Source: Desulfurococcales archaeon
GTDB lineage: Archaea > Thermoproteota > Thermoprotei_A > Sulfolobales > Fervidicoccaceae
DNA: 64,000 bases
Direction of reading: 5' to 3'
Assembly (NCBI GenBank): GCA_009904015.1
Contig: WYEQ01000012.1
Span: 155,188 to 219,187, forward strand
The notes below the pieces were generated by a model that was not told the origin of the DNA, did no database searches, and saw only the letters and a program-made list of their open reading frames with translations. A program made the position numbers and the translations under genes. This document shows, piece by piece, positions 7,885 to 16,173 of this stretch (the first letter of the stretch is position 1; each line of letters begins with the position of its first letter).

Positions 7885-8496
7885 ATGAATGATACAAGGT
7901 TCTTAACTGTTACTTGGAATGATATTCAGCAAGCGTTGTTTCACATAGCTGAACAGATAAATCACTCGGGAGTCAATGTTCAGGTGGTCGTTGGGGTGCT
8001 CCGTGGAGGGTGGATTCCCGCCAGGATTATTTCAGATTTGCTCGGCGTAAGCGAGGTTGGAGCTATAGAGATAAAGTTCTATAAAGGTATCGGGGAAAGA
8101 GGAGAGAGACCTGTTATTACGCAGCCATTAATCACCGATGTGAGAGGAAAAGAAGTTTTAATAATAGATGATGTCGCTGATACAGGCAAGTCTATTCAGA
8201 CAGCAACCACAGTTGTTGGTCTTCATGGAGCGAAAACGATACGCACAGCAACCCTCTACATAAAGCCTTGGAGCACGATTAAACCAGATTTTTACTACGC
8301 AGAAACTGATAGATGGATTGTCTTTCCATGGGAGCTAAGAGAAATAATTGAAGAGTACATAAAAGCTACCTATAAGGTTCTGCCAAGAGTAACCGATGAT
8401 TTATCCAGAATCACTGATGATATAGCAGTGCGTTTTGGTCTACCCAGAGAAACAGTTACGAGAATACTTAAGCTTTTGTTATCCAGCTCAAAGTGA
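7885..8496 (+). CDS. Purine-type phosphoribosyltransferase
   Basis: 203 residues. The PRPP-binding motif is VLIIDDVADTGKS at about 92-104, and the N-terminal VVGVLRGGWIPARIISDLL gives the pyrophosphate loop. These are typical of archaeal hypoxanthine/xanthine/guanine phosphoribosyltransferases, which salvage purine bases with PRPP. About 40 C-terminal residues after the catalytic domain (VTDDLSRITDDIAVRFGLPRE) look helical and could be a small extra domain. The base specificity cannot be told from sequence alone. The stop overlaps the next reading frame. Confidence 0.85.
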   Translation: MNDTRFLTVTWNDIQQALFHIAEQINHSGVNVQVVVGVLRGGWIPARIISDLLGVSEVGAIEIKFYKGIGERGERPVITQPLITDVRGKEVLIIDDVADTGKSIQTATTVVGLHGAKTIRTATLYIKPWSTIKPDFYYAETDRWIVFPWELREIIEEYIKATYKVLPRVTDDLSRITDDIAVRFGLPRETVTRILKLLLSSSK

Positions 8497-8501
8497 TAAT
8501 A

Positions 8502-8981
8502 ATGATTAGTCAACAGGCATCAACGATAAGAAAAATAATCATTGATGCTGAGCCAATATGCGTTGTTATGACCAAGGATCACCTAGGTCTGGAAAAGTTT
8601 CTTGAGGTTGACACATATTTTGCTTATAGCTCTAATCACCTAGCAAAAGCGGTTGAGGCCACGCTTTATTCTTTTAGAAAAGGCGAGAGTCTCCGTAACC
8701 TGAAGTACGAGCTTTACAGAAGGCTTATGGGCATAAGGGAGCTAAGGAAACTCCCTCTTGATAAAATAGGTAAAGAGGATTGCAACATATATGTATTGAG
8801 TTGCGATGAGCTAGGTTCTATAGGGTTAAGCGAGCTTACAGAATGCGGTTATGGTGCCGAAAAAATTCTTTATTTACTAAGAGAGCTATCACGGTATCTT
8901 GAAGTAGACGAAGAAAGGGTCGAAAACTACTTGTTATCAATGGTTGAGGCCACAAAGTTCAACAAATGGCTGGTTAGCTAG
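8502..8981 (+). CDS. Conserved-looking protein of unknown function
   Basis: 159 residues from ATG at 8502; a GTG at 8493 overlapping the previous stop is an alternative start. No known domain was recognised. The protein is mixed alpha/beta at the start (IRKIIIDAEPICVVMTKDHLG) and mostly helical afterwards, with a Cys pair at DCNIYVLSCDE and a third Cys at TECGYG. It lacks membrane segments or a signal peptide. It sits directly downstream of the phosphoribosyltransferase with overlapping ends, which suggests cotranscription but says little about its job. Confidence 0.6.
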   Translation: MISQQASTIRKIIIDAEPICVVMTKDHLGLEKFLEVDTYFAYSSNHLAKAVEATLYSFRKGESLRNLKYELYRRLMGIRELRKLPLDKIGKEDCNIYVLSCDELGSIGLSELTECGYGAEKILYLLRELSRYLEVDEERVENYLLSMVEATKFNKWLVS

Positions 8982-9029
8982 AATTATTAAGAAATCTCTG
9001 ATGCTAAAAAATTTTGTTGGAAAAAACCC

Positions 9030-9161
9030 TTACTCTTCTTCCTCCCACCACTCTTCCTCTTCTTCCTCCTCTCCCCAGAGTTCTTCCTCTTCTTCTTCTT
9101 CCTCCCACCACTCCTCTTCTTCTTCCCAGAACTCATCTTCCTCGAAGGACAAACTCCTCAC
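9030..9161 (-). CDS. Tiny Glu/Trp-rich acidic protein, probably with a frameshifted N-terminus
   Basis: The pyrimidine-rich tract here encodes, on the minus strand, 43 residues of which 27 are Glu and 6 Trp: FEEDEFW followed by Glu runs of 5, 8, 7 and 4 separated by WW, LWG and WW, then TAA. The in-phase start is GTG at 9161. Just upstream an ATG at 9190 opens MSQKKG..., but it runs into TGA after ten codons. One extra A in the A7 run at 9177-9183 would join both into a 53-residue protein starting MSQKKGNNRGVRSLSFEEDE. A TATA box at 9221-9229 is correctly placed for ATG 9190. The function is unknown. Confidence 0.55.
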   Translation of the reverse strand: MRSLSFEEDEFWEEEEEWWEEEEEEEELWGEEEEEEEWWEEEE

Positions 9162-9220
9162 ACCCCGATTATTCCCTTTTTTTGAGACATAAATATTGGT
9201 ATCGGTTCCTCCAAAAAAAG

Positions 9221-9229
9221 ATTTTTATA
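9221..9229 (-). promoter_or_regulatory. TATA box of the Glu/Trp protein gene
   Basis: TATAAAAAT on the minus strand, centred about 36 nt before the ATG at 9190. A transcript starting some 26 nt downstream would have a leader of about 10 nt. This supports ATG 9190, rather than GTG 9161, as the natural start of the small acidic protein gene. Confidence 0.55.
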
Positions 9230-9258
9230 CATTATAATGTGGCTTCATAATGGTAATG

Positions 9259-10248
9259 CTACCCGTACTTGGTTAGTCCTAAACCTTCAACCAGTATTTT
9301 TTCTAGTTCTTCGAGGTCTTCTCTTGATAGCTCGTTCAGCGGGACTCTAACTCTTCCTCCTCTTAAACCGAGGGCATTCATTGCTGCTTTTATAACGCTT
9401 ATAGAAACATAGCTCGAGGTGTATGGTGGTGGTAGAATAGTTGTTGTTGGTCCATATTTTAACTCCATTTTTGAGAAAAACCTCTCAAGCAACCAAATCT
9501 TTTCTCTAATCTCATCAATTTTGTCAAAGTTCCTGGTCAAACCAGCTTCGAGAAGCTCAGATGTCATTTGTGGAGCAAAGTTTGATAGCCCAGAAGCAAA
9601 TCCTGCAACGCCTAAGTGAAAGGTAGCGCTGTACCACCACTCTCCTCTTCCTTGCCATATAGCGAGCATATCACCCGCTGTCTTAAGTTGCGAGTAGAGC
9701 GTTGGCACTGAGGGCGTGTTTTCCTTAACTCCCACCACGTTGTCATGCTTTTCAGCCAGGGCACGAAGAAGATGCGGCTTCATGTATATCTTCGATACAT
9801 CTGGGTTATTGTAGACTACTACTCCAATGTTGATTTTCTTAGCGATCTCGCTGTAGTAGTTTAGAAGACCGTTCTCGTTTGGGACGATATATGATGGAAG
9901 AACAATCATCACGCCACTAGCTCCAAGGCTTTCTGCTTTCTTGGTTTTCAAGAGAGCTTTGTGAACGCTTGGCTCTATTATCCCGGGTATAACAGGGAAT
10001 GAGGAGCCCGCCTCCTCTATTGTTATATCCACTATTCTCTCCCATTCATTTTCGGTGAGTGCGTATCCCTCACCAGTTGTTCCTCCTGGAGTAAGAACGA
10101 ACGGCTTGTTCTTTGCTTTTTCTTTTATGAACTTAACAAGCTCTCTGTAAGCATCATAGTCGACTTCGCTGTTTTCCTTGAATGGCGTTACAAGAACGCA
10201 TTGAACGATGCCCTTCTTCAAGAAACTCCGTAACTGGTTGATATCCAA
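9259..10248 (-). CDS. Dihydrodipicolinate synthase/N-acetylneuraminate lyase family protein
   Basis: 329 residues with a TIM-barrel DapA-family layout: GGTTGEGYALTENEW at about 54-68, the Tyr-containing VVYNNPDVSK near 146-155 and the Schiff-base Lys in VVGVKENTPS near 172-181. Family members make or cleave bonds of pyruvate-derived keto acids. The position next to a tripartite carboxylate transporter, rather than near lysine genes, suggests a catabolic aldolase or dehydratase. The substrate cannot be assigned. The start is TTG at 10248 after a GGGAGATGATG stretch; the gene is divergent from tctC. Confidence 0.85.
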   Translation of the reverse strand: MDINQLRSFLKKGIVQCVLVTPFKENSEVDYDAYRELVKFIKEKAKNKPFVLTPGGTTGEGYALTENEWERIVDITIEEAGSSFPVIPGIIEPSVHKALLKTKKAESLGASGVMIVLPSYIVPNENGLLNYYSEIAKKINIGVVVYNNPDVSKIYMKPHLLRALAEKHDNVVGVKENTPSVPTLYSQLKTAGDMLAIWQGRGEWWYSATFHLGVAGFASGLSNFAPQMTSELLEAGLTRNFDKIDEIREKIWLLERFFSKMELKYGPTTTILPPPYTSSYVSISVIKAAMNALGLRGGRVRVPLNELSREDLEELEKILVEGLGLTKYG

Positions 10249-10311
10249 GCTGACATCATCTCCCTATTATTTTCTAGATTGAGATACAAAAAAAGCATAT
10301 CGAAATAAAGA

Positions 10312-10322
10312 ATTTTTATAAG
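10312..10322 (+). promoter_or_regulatory. TATA box of the tctCBA operon
   Basis: AATTTTTATAAG centred near 10317 puts a transcript start near 10343 and a short leader containing GGTGA in front of the TTG start at 10355. Part of the divergent intergenic region shared with the DapA-family gene. Confidence 0.5.
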
Positions 10323-10354
10323 TGATTTTAAATAATTAATTCTGGTGAAACATT

Positions 10355-11347
10355 TTGTCTAGAACCACTCTCGCGCTAGCCATAATCTTAATAATAATAA
10401 TTGTTGGGGTAGCAGCATACTATGCGCTGGGGCCAAGCAGAGTAGCCGCCTCGTACCCACAGAAGCCAATAACGATTTACGTGCCTTGGTCGGCTGGAGG
10501 TGGAACTGACCTCACAACAAGGCAGGTTGCAGCGTATCTTCAGCAGAAATTTGGTGTTGAGATAAACGTGCTGAACAAAGTTGCTGGCGGCGGAGCAGCT
10601 ACATTTTATGCTGGCGCTACAGCTCCGCCTGATGGCTATACATTAACTGCTATTACCATAGAGCTGAGCATATTCCCGCACCTTGGAACATCGAACGTTA
10701 CATACCAGAACTTCGAGCCTATCGCGATGCTGATATGCAACCCAGCCGTCGTGGCAGTTAGAGCGGATGCCCCGTGGAAGACTCTCAATGAACTCCTTGA
10801 TTACATCAAAGCTCATCCAGGAGAACTTAAGGCTTCAGGAACAGCGAAAGCTGGAGTATGGGATATGGCCCGCATAGGGTTACTACAGGCAGCTGGCATC
10901 GACCCCAATGCGCTGCCCTGGGTTCCGAGCACTGGAGCTGCACCCGCTATTCAGGAGCTATTGGCAGGAGGCGTACAGGTGGTTATCGCTGGTAGCGGCG
11001 AGATTAAGCCATACAAAGACTTAGGCCAGTTAAGGGCGTTAGCCATCATGAGTGACACGAGGATTAAAGGCCTCGATGACGTGCCAACGCTCAAGGAGCT
11101 TGGATACAACTTCGCTATTTGTGGATGGGCAGGGTTAGCAGCTCCCAAGGGAACGCCTCAGCCAATAGTAAACAAGCTAGCTGAGGCTGTGAAAGAGGCC
11201 TACAACTCACAGCAGTTCCAGCAGTTCCTAGACAACAGAAGCTTCGTCGGTAAGCTTATGCTGACCGATGACTTCAAGAAGTACTTAGTCAATGAGTACG
11301 ACCTGATGAAGACGCTGCTCGAAAAAGCAGGTTACATTGGAAAGTAA
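10355..11347 (+). CDS. tctC: Tripartite tricarboxylate transporter substrate-binding protein TctC (Bug family)
   Basis: 330 residues. One N-terminal hydrophobic segment (residues about 4-24) works as signal or membrane anchor. Then comes the Bug-family domain: YPQKPITIYVPWSAGGGTDLTTR, GAAAFY-like TFYAGATAPPDGYTL, and in the second half LDDVPTLKELGYNFAICGWAGLAAPKGTP, all diagnostic of TctC proteins. It binds a carboxylate outside the cell and delivers it to TctAB, driven by the ion gradient. TTG start. The full three-gene set is preserved. Such transporters are common in proteobacteria and scarce in archaea as far as I know, so transfer is possible. Confidence 0.93.
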   Translation: MSRTTLALAIILIIIIVGVAAYYALGPSRVAASYPQKPITIYVPWSAGGGTDLTTRQVAAYLQQKFGVEINVLNKVAGGGAATFYAGATAPPDGYTLTAITIELSIFPHLGTSNVTYQNFEPIAMLICNPAVVAVRADAPWKTLNELLDYIKAHPGELKASGTAKAGVWDMARIGLLQAAGIDPNALPWVPSTGAAPAIQELLAGGVQVVIAGSGEIKPYKDLGQLRALAIMSDTRIKGLDDVPTLKELGYNFAICGWAGLAAPKGTPQPIVNKLAEAVKEAYNSQQFQQFLDNRSFVGKLMLTDDFKKYLVNEYDLMKTLLEKAGYIGK

Positions 11348-11407
11348 GCTATAAATTATAAGTTAAATAAAAACTAAATATTTTTTTAAATTAATTTATT
11401 AAGCGTG

Positions 11408-11896
11408 ATGGCTTTGAGCAGCGATTTCAAACCTGGTTCTTTCGTTTTCGCTCTATGTGCTCTGATAGTATCTGCGCTATGGGTTAGAGAATCGCTAAGA
11501 ATAAATACCCTGGGCATCGAATGGGGTGGTCCAAGGCTTTTTCCACTAGCCATATCTGTGCTAACATTAATCAATACTTTACTGATAGTTGTTCTTGAGT
11601 CAAAAGGTTTCTACAGATATATCCGGGGAACAAGTCTTCGAGGCATAATTGAGTTTAAGTGGAAAGAAATCGCTACAACAGTTGTCTTATTGATACTCGT
11701 GGTTCTCTATGCCGTAGTCATAAAGAGCATAGGGTTTGTTTTAGCGACGGTTATAATCACATTGTACTCCAGCTTGGTTTTCAAAGCAAAGCTCATAGAT
11801 GCAGTGATGGTTTCACTAATAATATCCATTGGGCTAACCTTCCTCTTCAAAATAGTTCTAAAAGTCCCGCTTCCCGAGGGGATACTTGGATGGTAG
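11408..11896 (+). CDS. tctB: Tripartite tricarboxylate transporter small membrane protein TctB
   Basis: 162 residues with four predicted membrane segments (about 12-27, 38-58, 78-100, 104-150 as a close pair). It lies between tctC and tctA and has the length and hydropathy of TctB; the loop GIEWGGPRLFPLAISVL matches the family's typical GPxxFP block. A GTG three bases upstream of the ATG is possible. It ends seven bases into tctA, implying coupled translation. TctB is the poorly conserved partner of the TctA channel. Confidence 0.88.
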   Translation: MALSSDFKPGSFVFALCALIVSALWVRESLRINTLGIEWGGPRLFPLAISVLTLINTLLIVVLESKGFYRYIRGTSLRGIIEFKWKEIATTVVLLILVVLYAVVIKSIGFVLATVIITLYSSLVFKAKLIDAVMVSLIISIGLTFLFKIVLKVPLPEGILGW

Positions 11897-13380
11897 ACAT
11901 AGCAGCGTTGTTTTCAAACGTATTTTCCCTAAAGTTAATAGTGGTAATGATAATCACGGCTTTATACGGATTATTTATTGGCGCTATGCCCGGCTTGACG
12001 GCCACAATGGCCGCTGCTCTCCTGGTTCCATTTGCTTTCTGGCTTGACCCAACATCAGCTTTAGCTATGATTATTGTTATGGATGTGCTAGCTATATGGG
12101 CGGGAGACGTGCCCGCCACGTTTGTCAGAATACCTGGGACTCCCGCATCAGCCGCGTACGCTGATGACATGTATGAGTTAACAAAGAAGGGGAGGGGCCA
12201 GTTAGCCCTAAGCATATCCCTGATGGCATCGACTCTTGGTGGCATAGTGGGAGTAATAGCCCTGATTCTCTTCTCCCCCCAGCTTGCAAGGCTAGCAATG
12301 AACTTTTGTAGTAGCGAGTTTTTCTGGCTGGTTGTTTTCGGCTTAGTCAACGGGGTATTAGCGGTGAGAGGCTCGTTAGCCAAGAGGGTCTTCTCGCTTC
12401 TGCTGGGAATACTTATATCGCTGATAGGCTTTGACCCCGTGTTTTTTTCATCAAGGCTAACCTTTGGTAGACCCGAGTTGCTTGGGGGACTCAGCTACAT
12501 CCCCATACTTATAGGGGTTTTCGGCATGTCAGAGGTTATCAAGAGAACGTACTACAAAGCTAAGGGAATAACAGTCGAGCTACCCAAAACAGAGTACAAA
12601 CTAAAAGAACTATTCTTAGGAGGACTGATGACAATCAAGAAGCATTTCAGCAGATTCCTAAGCGGATCATTTATAGGCATCATAATAGGTGCACTGCCTG
12701 GAGCTGGCGCAGATATAGCGGCTTGGCTGAGCTATAACATTTCGTATAGATTCTCAAAAAAGAAGGAAGAATACGGAAAAGGATCTGAGGAAGGAATACT
12801 GACAGCTACGTCAGCGAATAACGCATCGCTGAGCGGAGCTTGGATCCCCTCTCTTGTTTTCGGTATACCGGGTGACTCGGTGACAGCCATAGTTCTGGCA
12901 GTAATGATGATGAAGGGAATAATACCTGGCCCTAGGCTCTTCGTTGAGCACGGCGACCTGGTATACACGCTTTTCATTGTTTTCCTAGTAGCAAATATCC
13001 TGATTATCCCACTGGGACTTCTAACCATTAAGTTATTGGGAAAACTCTTCCTTAGAACCCCTGATTACATATTGGTTCCGGCAATACTAGCTTTCTGTAT
13101 TGTTGGTTCCTACGCTGTTGATTACAGCTTCTTTGATGTGTTGGTAATGTTGCTGTTCGGTATAATCGGGTTCTTCATGCAGAGGTACGGTTACCCCTAC
13201 GCCCCAATGATTCTTGGAGTAATACTTGGGAAGATGCTTGAAACATACTTCGTTATGACGTACATGAAGGGCGGAGTAATAGCGTTTTTCAACAGGCCAA
13301 TATCTCTAGTTATAGTTGGATTAATAGTGCTTGTCGTCATTGCTCCAAGCATTAGTAAAAGGTTGTTGAGGAAAAGTTAA
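11890..13380 (+). CDS. tctA: Tripartite tricarboxylate transporter large permease TctA
   Basis: 496 residues from ATG at 11890 (the open frame upstream is the shadow of tctB). Eleven to twelve membrane segments. Family signatures: GLFIGAMPGLTATMAAALLVPF near the N-terminus, the loop IPGTPASAAYADDMYELTKKG, a repeat-like second glycine motif GIIIGALPGAGADIAAWLSY near 262-281, and ASANNASLSGAWIPSLVFGIPGDS. The two glycine-rich motifs reflect the internal duplication known in TctA. This is the ion-coupled transport subunit. Its last four bases overlap the convergent PfkB gene. Confidence 0.94.
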   Translation: MVDIAALFSNVFSLKLIVVMIITALYGLFIGAMPGLTATMAAALLVPFAFWLDPTSALAMIIVMDVLAIWAGDVPATFVRIPGTPASAAYADDMYELTKKGRGQLALSISLMASTLGGIVGVIALILFSPQLARLAMNFCSSEFFWLVVFGLVNGVLAVRGSLAKRVFSLLLGILISLIGFDPVFFSSRLTFGRPELLGGLSYIPILIGVFGMSEVIKRTYYKAKGITVELPKTEYKLKELFLGGLMTIKKHFSRFLSGSFIGIIIGALPGAGADIAAWLSYNISYRFSKKKEEYGKGSEEGILTATSANNASLSGAWIPSLVFGIPGDSVTAIVLAVMMMKGIIPGPRLFVEHGDLVYTLFIVFLVANILIIPLGLLTIKLLGKLFLRTPDYILVPAILAFCIVGSYAVDYSFFDVLVMLLFGIIGFFMQRYGYPYAPMILGVILGKMLETYFVMTYMKGGVIAFFNRPISLVIVGLIVLVVIAPSISKRLLRKS

Positions 13381-14333
13381 ATTATTTTTAAATTATGTTT
13401 TTCTAGGAATAATCTGAGTTCATTTCTTCTTGGCATGCCCGTCTGGGCGCCAAGCTTTAAGCACTTCAGTGCGGCGGCAGCATTCGCTAGAAGCGCGGAT
13501 TCCTCGGGGGATCGCTCCTCAATTATGTGGAACAACGTGAACGCGGCGTTAAAAGCGTCCCCTGCCCCCGTGGTGTCGACAGGCTTAATCTTGAATGCAG
13601 GGATAACAACTGTTCTGTCGTCATAGGCAACTAAACATCCCCTTTCACCTAAGGTTATAACAACGGTTTTTGGGCCCAGCCCTAGCAGTTTTCTTGCACC
13701 CTCGTCAGGTGTTACTTCCCCGAACAGAGACTTTAGCGACAACTTGTTCGGGAGTAGCAAATCTACATTCCTGAGGAGCTCTAGCACCTGTTCCTTCCCA
13801 TAGCTCACTATGGCATGGCTTTCGAGGTCGAGGGAAACAGTTAATCCTTTCTCCCTGGCTTTTTTAGCTACTGCGAGAGCAGTTTCGAGACGAGTAGCGC
13901 TTAAATGAACATGAGCAACTTTATTCATAAGCTCCTCTATTTCTTTGTTATCGAAGTAGCTTGGCTCGGGTATGTTTGTTCTCAGCCCGGGGTCTTGGAG
14001 AATTCTCTTTGTGCCTTCCCTATCCACGATAATGAAGTTTATTGCTGTTGCTTTGTCTTTGTGAACAAACATGTAGTCGGTCTTCACGCCTTCATCTTTC
14101 ATGTGGTTTACGAGGTAGTCCCCCCATTCATCTTTACCAACTCCGCCAATGAAGTATATGTCTCCTCCAAGCCTGGCTACGCCAACCGAGTAATTGGCTA
14201 TTACTCCTCCCGGAAAGTGGCTTGACTCAAGATAGTATAGTTTTTCATCGGCCTCCGGGAACCTCTCAACAGTCAGGACCCAATCAACACATATTTCTCC
14301 TACACTCATGATGATTTTTGCCATGCACATCAC
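13377..14333 (-). CDS. PfkB-family carbohydrate kinase
   Basis: 318 residues. N-terminal FPGGVIANYSVGVARLGG and GGVGKDEWGDYL are the ribokinase-family sugar-binding region; the C-terminal PVDTTGAGDAFNAAF motif carries the catalytic Asp and anion hole. It phosphorylates a sugar or nucleoside with ATP; the substrate is not evident. Its start overlaps the stop of the upstream hexuloisomerase-like gene by 4 bases, so both are made from one transcript, and the product is probably a sugar phosphate handled by that isomerase. Convergent with tctA. Confidence 0.88.
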   Translation of the reverse strand: MMCMAKIIMSVGEICVDWVLTVERFPEADEKLYYLESSHFPGGVIANYSVGVARLGGDIYFIGGVGKDEWGDYLVNHMKDEGVKTDYMFVHKDKATAINFIIVDREGTKRILQDPGLRTNIPEPSYFDNKEIEELMNKVAHVHLSATRLETALAVAKKAREKGLTVSLDLESHAIVSYGKEQVLELLRNVDLLLPNKLSLKSLFGEVTPDEGARKLLGLGPKTVVITLGERGCLVAYDDRTVVIPAFKIKPVDTTGAGDAFNAAFTLFHIIEERSPEESALLANAAAALKCLKLGAQTGMPRRNELRLFLEKHNLKII

Positions 14334-14881
14334 TCCACATTAGCATGTCTCTCCGCTATGACCGATTCATCTATGCCTAGCTTCTCCATTATCAGAGCGG
14401 CAATAGAGTCAAGAATGGCTAAGCATGCTGTGTCAAAAAGCGATGTGAAGGGAGCGTAGCTCTTTTTTTCCATGAGCTTTGTTTTACCACTCACCTGTAA
14501 TACTATGTCTGATAAGCGGGCGAGGCTGCTATCAGGTCTTGTTGTAACGGAGATAACAAGCGCTCCTACTTTCTTTGCTTTATCGCCAATGGCAACCGTA
14601 CTCGTTGTTTCCCCGCTACCAGATACCAAGAGGACTATGTTGCCTGGCTTAACAGACGGATTAATCGTTTCGCCTATGACGTATGACTCTATCCCTATAT
14701 GCATTAGTCTTTGAGCAAAAGCCTTAGCTACGAGCCCAGACCTTCCTGCACCGTATACAAAAACTCTCTTTCTAGCTATAATCTCATCGGCTATTTTTTC
14801 AATTACTTGCATATCAACGGTTTCCGAGTTTACCTTTAGGTTGTCAATGATTTCCTGTATAGACAAGATAAACGCGTTCAT
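14330..14881 (-). CDS. hxlB: 6-phospho-3-hexuloisomerase (SIS domain)
   Basis: 183 residues, the usual length. One SIS domain: VFVYGAGRSGLVAKAFAQRLMHIG at about 39-62, LLVSGSGETTSTV around 84-96, and the C-terminal ESVIAERHANVE tail shared with PHI enzymes. PHI interconverts hexulose 6-phosphate and fructose 6-phosphate; in archaea the reverse ribulose monophosphate route supplies ribulose 5-phosphate and releases formaldehyde. The HPS partner is not in this window. Linked to the PfkB kinase by overlapping codons and followed upstream by rpiA, which also handles pentose phosphates. Confidence 0.88.
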   Translation of the reverse strand: MNAFILSIQEIIDNLKVNSETVDMQVIEKIADEIIARKRVFVYGAGRSGLVAKAFAQRLMHIGIESYVIGETINPSVKPGNIVLLVSGSGETTSTVAIGDKAKKVGALVISVTTRPDSSLARLSDIVLQVSGKTKLMEKKSYAPFTSLFDTACLAILDSIAALIMEKLGIDESVIAERHANVE

Positions 14882-14946
14882 GGCGCATCAATACTATCTA
14901 TGTGATGCCTTCAAAAAAAGTTTAGCTGATAATTAATTATGGAGGG

Positions 14947-15660
14947 CTAGCGTTTCCTGTATACCTGGACTTCTTGTGGGTAACCTACTATCAGTATATC
15001 GACGAGGTCTAAGAAAAGACCTGTCTCAACAATACCTGTTATCCTCTTGAGTGTATCTTCGAGTTCTCTAGGAGATTTGCTCCACTGGGATGCATCTAAA
15101 TCAAGTATAGCTCCACCAGTATCCGAGATAACCGGTAATCTCTTGCCGCTCGCTGGTTCCCTCTCTACAGCTCTTAGCCCAAGAAAAGATAGCTTCTTTT
15201 TCACTATTGATACAGCTTCTGGGATTACCTCTAGAGGAATAGGCTTGCCCAAGAGATTATTAATTAATTTTCCTTGGTCAATAGCTATTATAACCTTCTT
15301 CGAGGCTGATGCTAATAATTTCTCTGTTGTGAGCGCCGCGCCGCCCCCCTTTATTAGCTCTAGGTTTCTCGTGGCGTAATCAGCGCTATCTATATATACA
15401 TCCAGTTCATCGATGCTGGCTGGATGAACGCTTCTAATACCAAGTGTTTTCAAGAAAAGCATTGTTTCAAAGCTGGAAGACACGAAAGTTTTCGCCTTAA
15501 TGCTTTTTATATCTAGACACGTAACAAGTCTTTTAATGGTTCTGCCAGTGCCGATACCTATTGTGTCTCCCTCTTCAAGGATGTTTATATCTTTCAGATA
15601 GTTACATATGTTCTGTATACTTGCCTCCCAATCCATTCCCCAATTCATTCTGCTTCCCAT
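14947..15660 (-). CDS. rpiA: Ribose-5-phosphate isomerase A
   Basis: 237 residues from ATG at 15660; a longer frame to 15720 exists, but a TATA-like box (TTATATTTTAA on the minus strand, about 15685-15695) places the transcript start near 15670. Motifs: GIGTGRT for the GTGxT phosphate loop, DSADYATRN in place of the usual DGADE, and KGGGAALTTEKL for KGGGGALxREK. Both Asp, the Lys and the Glu that carry out catalysis in RpiA are retained despite the changed neighbours. It interconverts ribose 5-phosphate and ribulose 5-phosphate. Confidence 0.85.
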   Translation of the reverse strand: MGSRMNWGMDWEASIQNICNYLKDINILEEGDTIGIGTGRTIKRLVTCLDIKSIKAKTFVSSSFETMLFLKTLGIRSVHPASIDELDVYIDSADYATRNLELIKGGGAALTTEKLLASASKKVIIAIDQGKLINNLLGKPIPLEVIPEAVSIVKKKLSFLGLRAVEREPASGKRLPVISDTGGAILDLDASQWSKSPRELEDTLKRITGIVETGLFLDLVDILIVGYPQEVQVYRKR

Positions 15661-15721
15661 CAATTGTAGCTCTCTTCCAAAAATTAAAATATAAGTTTTT
15701 GATGTAAAGCTTGAAAACAAT

Positions 15722-15755
15722 CAAGCCTTGCCCCTCAGGGCGGGCAGAAGGCCAG
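15722..15755 (+). repeat. Possible fourth scrap of the tnpB-end relic family
   Basis: CAAGCCTTGCCCCTCAGGGC and the next bases GGGCAGAAGG resemble the 5' part of the relic at 37062 (AAAGCCTAGCTTTTCAGGGC then GGGGATGAA). The match is short and GC-rich, so it could be chance. It lies just upstream of rpiA. Confidence 0.3.
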
Positions 15756-15866
15756 ATTTAAGGCAAACGATACCTTCCTCGTTTTAGCCAGCATTCAAAG
15801 TCATGTTTATTAAATTTGTTTTTTATACATAACAAAAGCGAAATAAAATTAATGGTGGTTAGCGAT

Positions 15867-16118
15867 ATGCCAGAAGAAATTCTTTACGCCAATTTGGATG
15901 ACCTTTTAGCTAAGCTTAAAAAACTTGTGGAGAGAAGCGAGGAATGCAGAATTAAGGTCAACAAAGATAACGTTAAGCTAAAAGTGAGAACAAAGAGAAA
16001 ACTATATACAGCTGTTCTAACATCGGAGAAATCAGGCGTTCCCAAGGAAGCCTTAGCTGATAAAGCCAAGGAGCTGGCTTCCTCTGCAGGTTGCAAAAAC
16101 ATAGTAGAGATTCAATAA
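15867..16118 (+). CDS. rpl38e: Ribosomal protein L38e
   Basis: 83 residues from ATG at 15867, giving MPEEILYANLDDLLAKLKKL. The conserved core ECRIKVNKDNVKLKVRTKRKLYTAVL matches archaeal and eukaryotic L38e, a small large-subunit protein found mainly in Thermoproteota among archaea. GGTGGT at 15854-15859 is well placed for this ATG; an ATG at 15852 would give a leaderless variant, since the TATA-like TTTTATACAT at 15821-15830 puts the transcript start near 15851. The C-terminal stretch after KSGVPKEALADKAKELASSAGC is longer than in most L38e. Confidence 0.85.
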   Translation: MPEEILYANLDDLLAKLKKLVERSEECRIKVNKDNVKLKVRTKRKLYTAVLTSEKSGVPKEALADKAKELASSAGCKNIVEIQ

Positions 16119-16173
16119 CCAAGATACCCATATGGATGAAGTGATACAGTTATTCACAGCAATGTGTCGTCAG

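Noticed and set aside
8944-9250. Ser-rich and Leu-rich plus-strand frames in the pyrimidine tract
   Set aside because: They are mirror products of the minus-strand Glu/Trp gene; the plus-strand frames have no start signals and only simple repeats.
11659-11889. Upstream extension of the tctA frame
   Set aside because: This part is tctB in another frame; ATG 11890 gives the normal TctA N-terminus.
16119-16173. GATGA and CTGA boxes between L38e and the beta-CASP gene
   Set aside because: Box order and spacing do not fit an archaeal C/D sRNA on either strand.
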